A stretch of DNA of 6,356 nucleotides from CALACW01 sp002431305 (GTDB lineage Bacteria > Bacillota > Clostridia > Oscillospirales > Acutalibacteraceae): positions 1-6,356 of the forward strand of contig CALACW010000123.1 of the NCBI GenBank assembly GCA_937890355.1. Reading direction: 5' to 3'. Below are positions 6,229-6,356 of the stretch, piece by piece (the stretch's first letter is position 1; each line of letters starts with the position of its first letter). The translations under genes and the position numbers were made by a program. The notes under the pieces are model-generated. The model was not told where the DNA came from. It worked only from the letters and a program-made list of their open reading frames with translations, and ran no database searches.

Positions 6229-6356
6229 ACCACATCTTCAGTCAGCTCGGTTTTATTATTATTTAAAATCTGTACCGCCGGACGGTTACAATATGCGGAA
6301 CATTATTCCCACTCGCTCCCCGAAACCGTGACCTAAACGATTTTGTATAGACCGTT
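6229..6356. other. Unassigned sequence after the sirtuin break
   Basis: No sirtuin homology continues here in any plus frame. On the minus strand a 31-codon frame is open from the edge to TAA at 6263-6265 and is basic and Ser/Arg/Val-rich (ending VTVRRYRF), but it has no visible start. A weak interrupted hairpin GTACCG/CGGTTAC lies at 6272-6289. The abrupt loss of similarity suggests a junction with foreign or repeated DNA, which cannot be shown from this length. Confidence 0.35.

Noticed and set aside
6272..6289. Hairpin GTACCG/CGGTTAC as a terminator
   Set aside because: The stem is short and bulged and has no adjacent T-run on either strand.
6229..6356. Frameshifted continuation of the sirtuin (a frame containing CG and later NDFV)
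   Set aside because: The spacing and neighbouring residues do not fit the CPxCG...FVED region of SirTM proteins, and the first Cys of that pair is missing.

Overview
The window looks like chromosomal DNA from a low-to-moderate GC anaerobic Firmicute, most likely a gut clostridium of the Ruminococcaceae/Oscillospiraceae type. This rests on AGGAGG-type ribosome binding sites, consensus sigma-A promoters, a clostridial-style secreted Cys-rich repeat protein and a zinc-dependent macrodomain/SirTM sirtuin pair. The taxonomic call is inference.

Layout. (1) Positions 1-3562, minus strand: one uninterrupted reading frame of 1187 codons that starts at 3562 and runs off the left edge without a stop. 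It encodes a signal peptide, an N-terminal cysteine amidase domain (amidase_6 type) and about 16 degenerate Cys/His repeats split by a roughly 226-residue Trp/Tyr-rich insert. Its own promoter and a strong ribosome binding site lie at 3570-3627, with a 9-bp direct repeat upstream. (2) Positions 3782-4850, minus strand: a separate unit with a promoter, a GTG-started 312-residue cytoplasmic protein of unknown function with a DUF4145-like C-terminal half, and a hairpin-plus-T7 terminator. (3) Positions 4939-6228, plus strand: a divergent unit with a near-consensus promoter, an intact 260-residue zinc-containing macrodomain ADP-ribose hydrolase, and an overlapping SirTM-class sirtuin that appears broken at both ends. 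(4) Positions 6229-6356: no recognisable gene, possibly the edge of an unrelated or inserted element.

How the genes relate. In the known macrodomain-SirTM systems the sirtuin ADP-ribosylates a lipoylated carrier protein (GcvH-L) and the macrodomain removes the mark. Here the eraser is intact, but the writer has an in-frame stop at codon 9 and ends before its second zinc-binding cysteine pair. No GcvH-L or lipoate ligase gene is visible. The secreted amidase/repeat protein and the DUF4145-like protein have their own promoters and show no direct functional link to the macrodomain unit.
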